A stretch of DNA of 6,048 nt from Anaerotignum sp. (GTDB lineage Bacteria > Bacillota > Clostridia > Lachnospirales > Anaerotignaceae): contig JAFZDV010000075.1 of assembly GCA_017560955.1 (NCBI GenBank), forward strand, positions 1-6,048, written 5' to 3'. Below, piece after piece: positions 5,075 through 6,048 of the stretch. The position numbers and the translations under genes were made by a program. Below the pieces are notes generated by a model. The model made no database searches and was not told the origin of the DNA. It was given only the letters and a program-made list of their open reading frames with translations. Every line of letters begins with the position of its first letter. Position 1 is the first letter of the stretch.

Positions 5075-5743
5075 ATGAAAAGATTTGCCATTGCAGTGGA
5101 TGGCCCTGCAGGCAGCGGTAAAAGTACTGTTGCGAAAGCAGTAGCCAGAAAATTGGGCATTATTTATGTAGATACAGGTGCGATGTACCGTACAGTTGCC
5201 CTGCATTGCAGACAGAAAGGTATCGCGTGGGAACAGGAAGCAGAAGTGGCTGCAGCTCTGGATTCTCTGGAAATGAAAATCGTTCCCGAAGAAGGTGGTC
5301 AGAAAATTTTCCTGAACGATGTGGATGTAACAACAGAAGTTCGTTCTGCGGAAATCGGCAAAGGTGCATCTGCCGTTGCGGCTTACCCTAAGGTAAGAGA
5401 ACGCATGGTGGAACTGCAGCAGGAAATGGCGAAAGTGAATTCTGTCATCATGGACGGCAGAGATATCGGTACTGTTGTTCTGCCTGATGCGGAAGTGAAG
5501 GTTTATCTGGATGCAGGCGTGGAGGAAAGAGCAAGACGCCGTGTGGGTGAACTGGAAGCTAAAGGCGAAACTGCTGATTTTGAAGAAATTAAAAAAATGA
5601 TTATTCAGAGAGATTATAACGATATGAACAGAGAACACAGTCCTCTGAAAAAAGCCGACGATGCAATCAGTCTGGATTCCACAAGCATGACAGTGGAAGA
5701 AGTGGAACAGGCAATTCTGGATATCGTTCATGAAAGGGTGTAA
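5075..5743 (+). CDS. cmk: Cytidylate (CMP/dCMP) kinase
   Basis: Cytoplasmic nucleoside monophosphate kinase that phosphorylates CMP and dCMP to the diphosphates using ATP, feeding RNA, DNA and CDP-lipid synthesis. The 222-residue length is standard. The P-loop is GPAGSGKST at 10-18. YVDTGAMYRTVAL at 31-43 is part of the substrate site. MDGRDIGTVVLPDAEVK at 126-142 is the Cmk signature, including the CMP-binding GRDIG segment. RDYNDMNREHSPLKKADDAI at 179-198 holds the lid and adenine-side arginines. The compact insert between the core strands (about 60-100) fits the bacterial CMP-binding domain. Leucine codons are almost all CTG, which suggests good expression. The gene lies between the flavoprotein and plsC, only five bases before the latter. 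Confidence 0.97.
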   Translation: MKRFAIAVDGPAGSGKSTVAKAVARKLGIIYVDTGAMYRTVALHCRQKGIAWEQEAEVAAALDSLEMKIVPEEGGQKIFLNDVDVTTEVRSAEIGKGASAVAAYPKVRERMVELQQEMAKVNSVIMDGRDIGTVVLPDAEVKVYLDAGVEERARRRVGELEAKGETADFEEIKKMIIQRDYNDMNREHSPLKKADDAISLDSTSMTVEEVEQAILDIVHERV

Positions 5744-5748
5744 GTAAA

Positions 5749-6048
5749 ATGAAAAATGAATCTTTTGTAGCAAATTTACTGATCGGTATCATGCGAATCT
5801 GGTTTACGATCATGTTCAAAGTAGAAGTAAAAGGCAAAGAAAATGTGCCTAAGGAAGGCAATGCCATCATCTGTCCCAATCACTACAGCAACTATGACCC
5901 CTTTGCGGCATGCATCTATCTGGACAGACTGCCCCGTTACCTTGGTAAAAAAGAACTGTTCGACAATAAAATCCTGGCTTATCTGCTGAATGAAGTACGT
6001 GTAATTCCTCTGGACAGAAAGGCTACCATGGATATGAAAGCCGTAAAA
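5749..6048 (+). CDS. plsC: 1-acyl-sn-glycerol-3-phosphate acyltransferase, 5' part
   Basis: Membrane-associated acyltransferase that adds the second acyl chain to lysophosphatidic acid to form phosphatidic acid. The first 100 codons are present and the window ends in frame. Residues 6-24 (FVANLLIGIMRIWFTIMFK) form a hydrophobic N-terminal membrane segment. NHYSNYD at 44-50 is the catalytic HX4D motif (H45, D50). KKELF at 67-71 is the second block, and VIPLDR at 85-90 is the third, acceptor-binding, block. The ATG lies five bases after the cmk stop, with GAAAGGG at 5732-5738 inside the cmk end as the likely ribosome site. Tight linkage to cmk fits phospholipid precursor supply. The remaining ~100 residues, with the fourth block, lie outside the window. 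Confidence 0.93.
   Translation, partial: MKNESFVANLLIGIMRIWFTIMFKVEVKGKENVPKEGNAIICPNHYSNYDPFAACIYLDRLPRYLGKKELFDNKILAYLLNEVRVIPLDRKATMDMKAVK

Noticed and set aside
3910..5160. A 416-codon open frame on the minus strand opposite the flavoprotein gene
   Set aside because: The plus-strand flavoprotein has full family motifs. The minus frame gives a Cys/Phe/His/Gln-rich product with no recognisable motif, typical of an antisense shadow of CTG/GAA-rich coding sequence.
5000..5773. A 257-codon open frame on the minus strand opposite cmk
   Set aside because: Same kind of shadow: cmk on the plus strand has every kinase motif, while the antisense product is low-complexity, rich in Phe, His and Cys, and has no family signature.

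Overview
The window looks like a chromosomal segment of a low-to-mid GC anaerobic Firmicute, most likely class Clostridia. This is inferred from strong AGGAGG-type ribosome binding sites, A-rich purine-loaded coding strands, and a flavoprotein-cmk-plsC gene order that I recall from clostridial genomes. No RNA gene, insertion sequence, CRISPR array or attachment site is visible.

Layout. (1) Positions 1-1521, plus strand: the 3' part of a D-alanyl-D-alanine carboxypeptidase gene, then rluB (23S rRNA pseudouridine synthase). A near-consensus promoter overlaps the carboxypeptidase stop codon. A perfect 9-bp hairpin with U-tracts on both strands ends rluB and the opposing operon. (2) Positions 1558-2904, minus strand: a compact three-gene operon, read right to left. 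It encodes a 43-residue amphipathic/lysine-rich peptide, a 180-residue unrecognised acidic protein, and a 191-residue DUF4275-like protein with a TTG start. These genes use leucine codons unlike the flanking housekeeping genes. (3) Positions 2855-3023: a divergent promoter region with an imperfect 15-bp inverted repeat. (4) Positions 3024-6048, plus strand: a tightly packed run of a histidine (phosphoglycerate mutase-like) phosphatase, a possible 54-codon small ORF joined to both neighbours by ATGA overlaps, an HI0933/YhiN-type flavoprotein, cmk (CMP kinase), and the 5' part of plsC (acylglycerolphosphate acyltransferase).

How they fit. Most plus-strand genes are housekeeping: wall peptide trimming, ribosome maturation, pyrimidine nucleotide supply (CMP to CDP) and phospholipid synthesis. 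cmk next to plsC puts CDP/CTP supply beside phosphatidic acid synthesis, the two inputs to CDP-diacylglycerol. The minus-strand operon is the accessory-looking part and the best candidate for undescribed biology. The second is the junction at 3662-3826, which could be a small coupled protein, a structured RNA spacer, or both.
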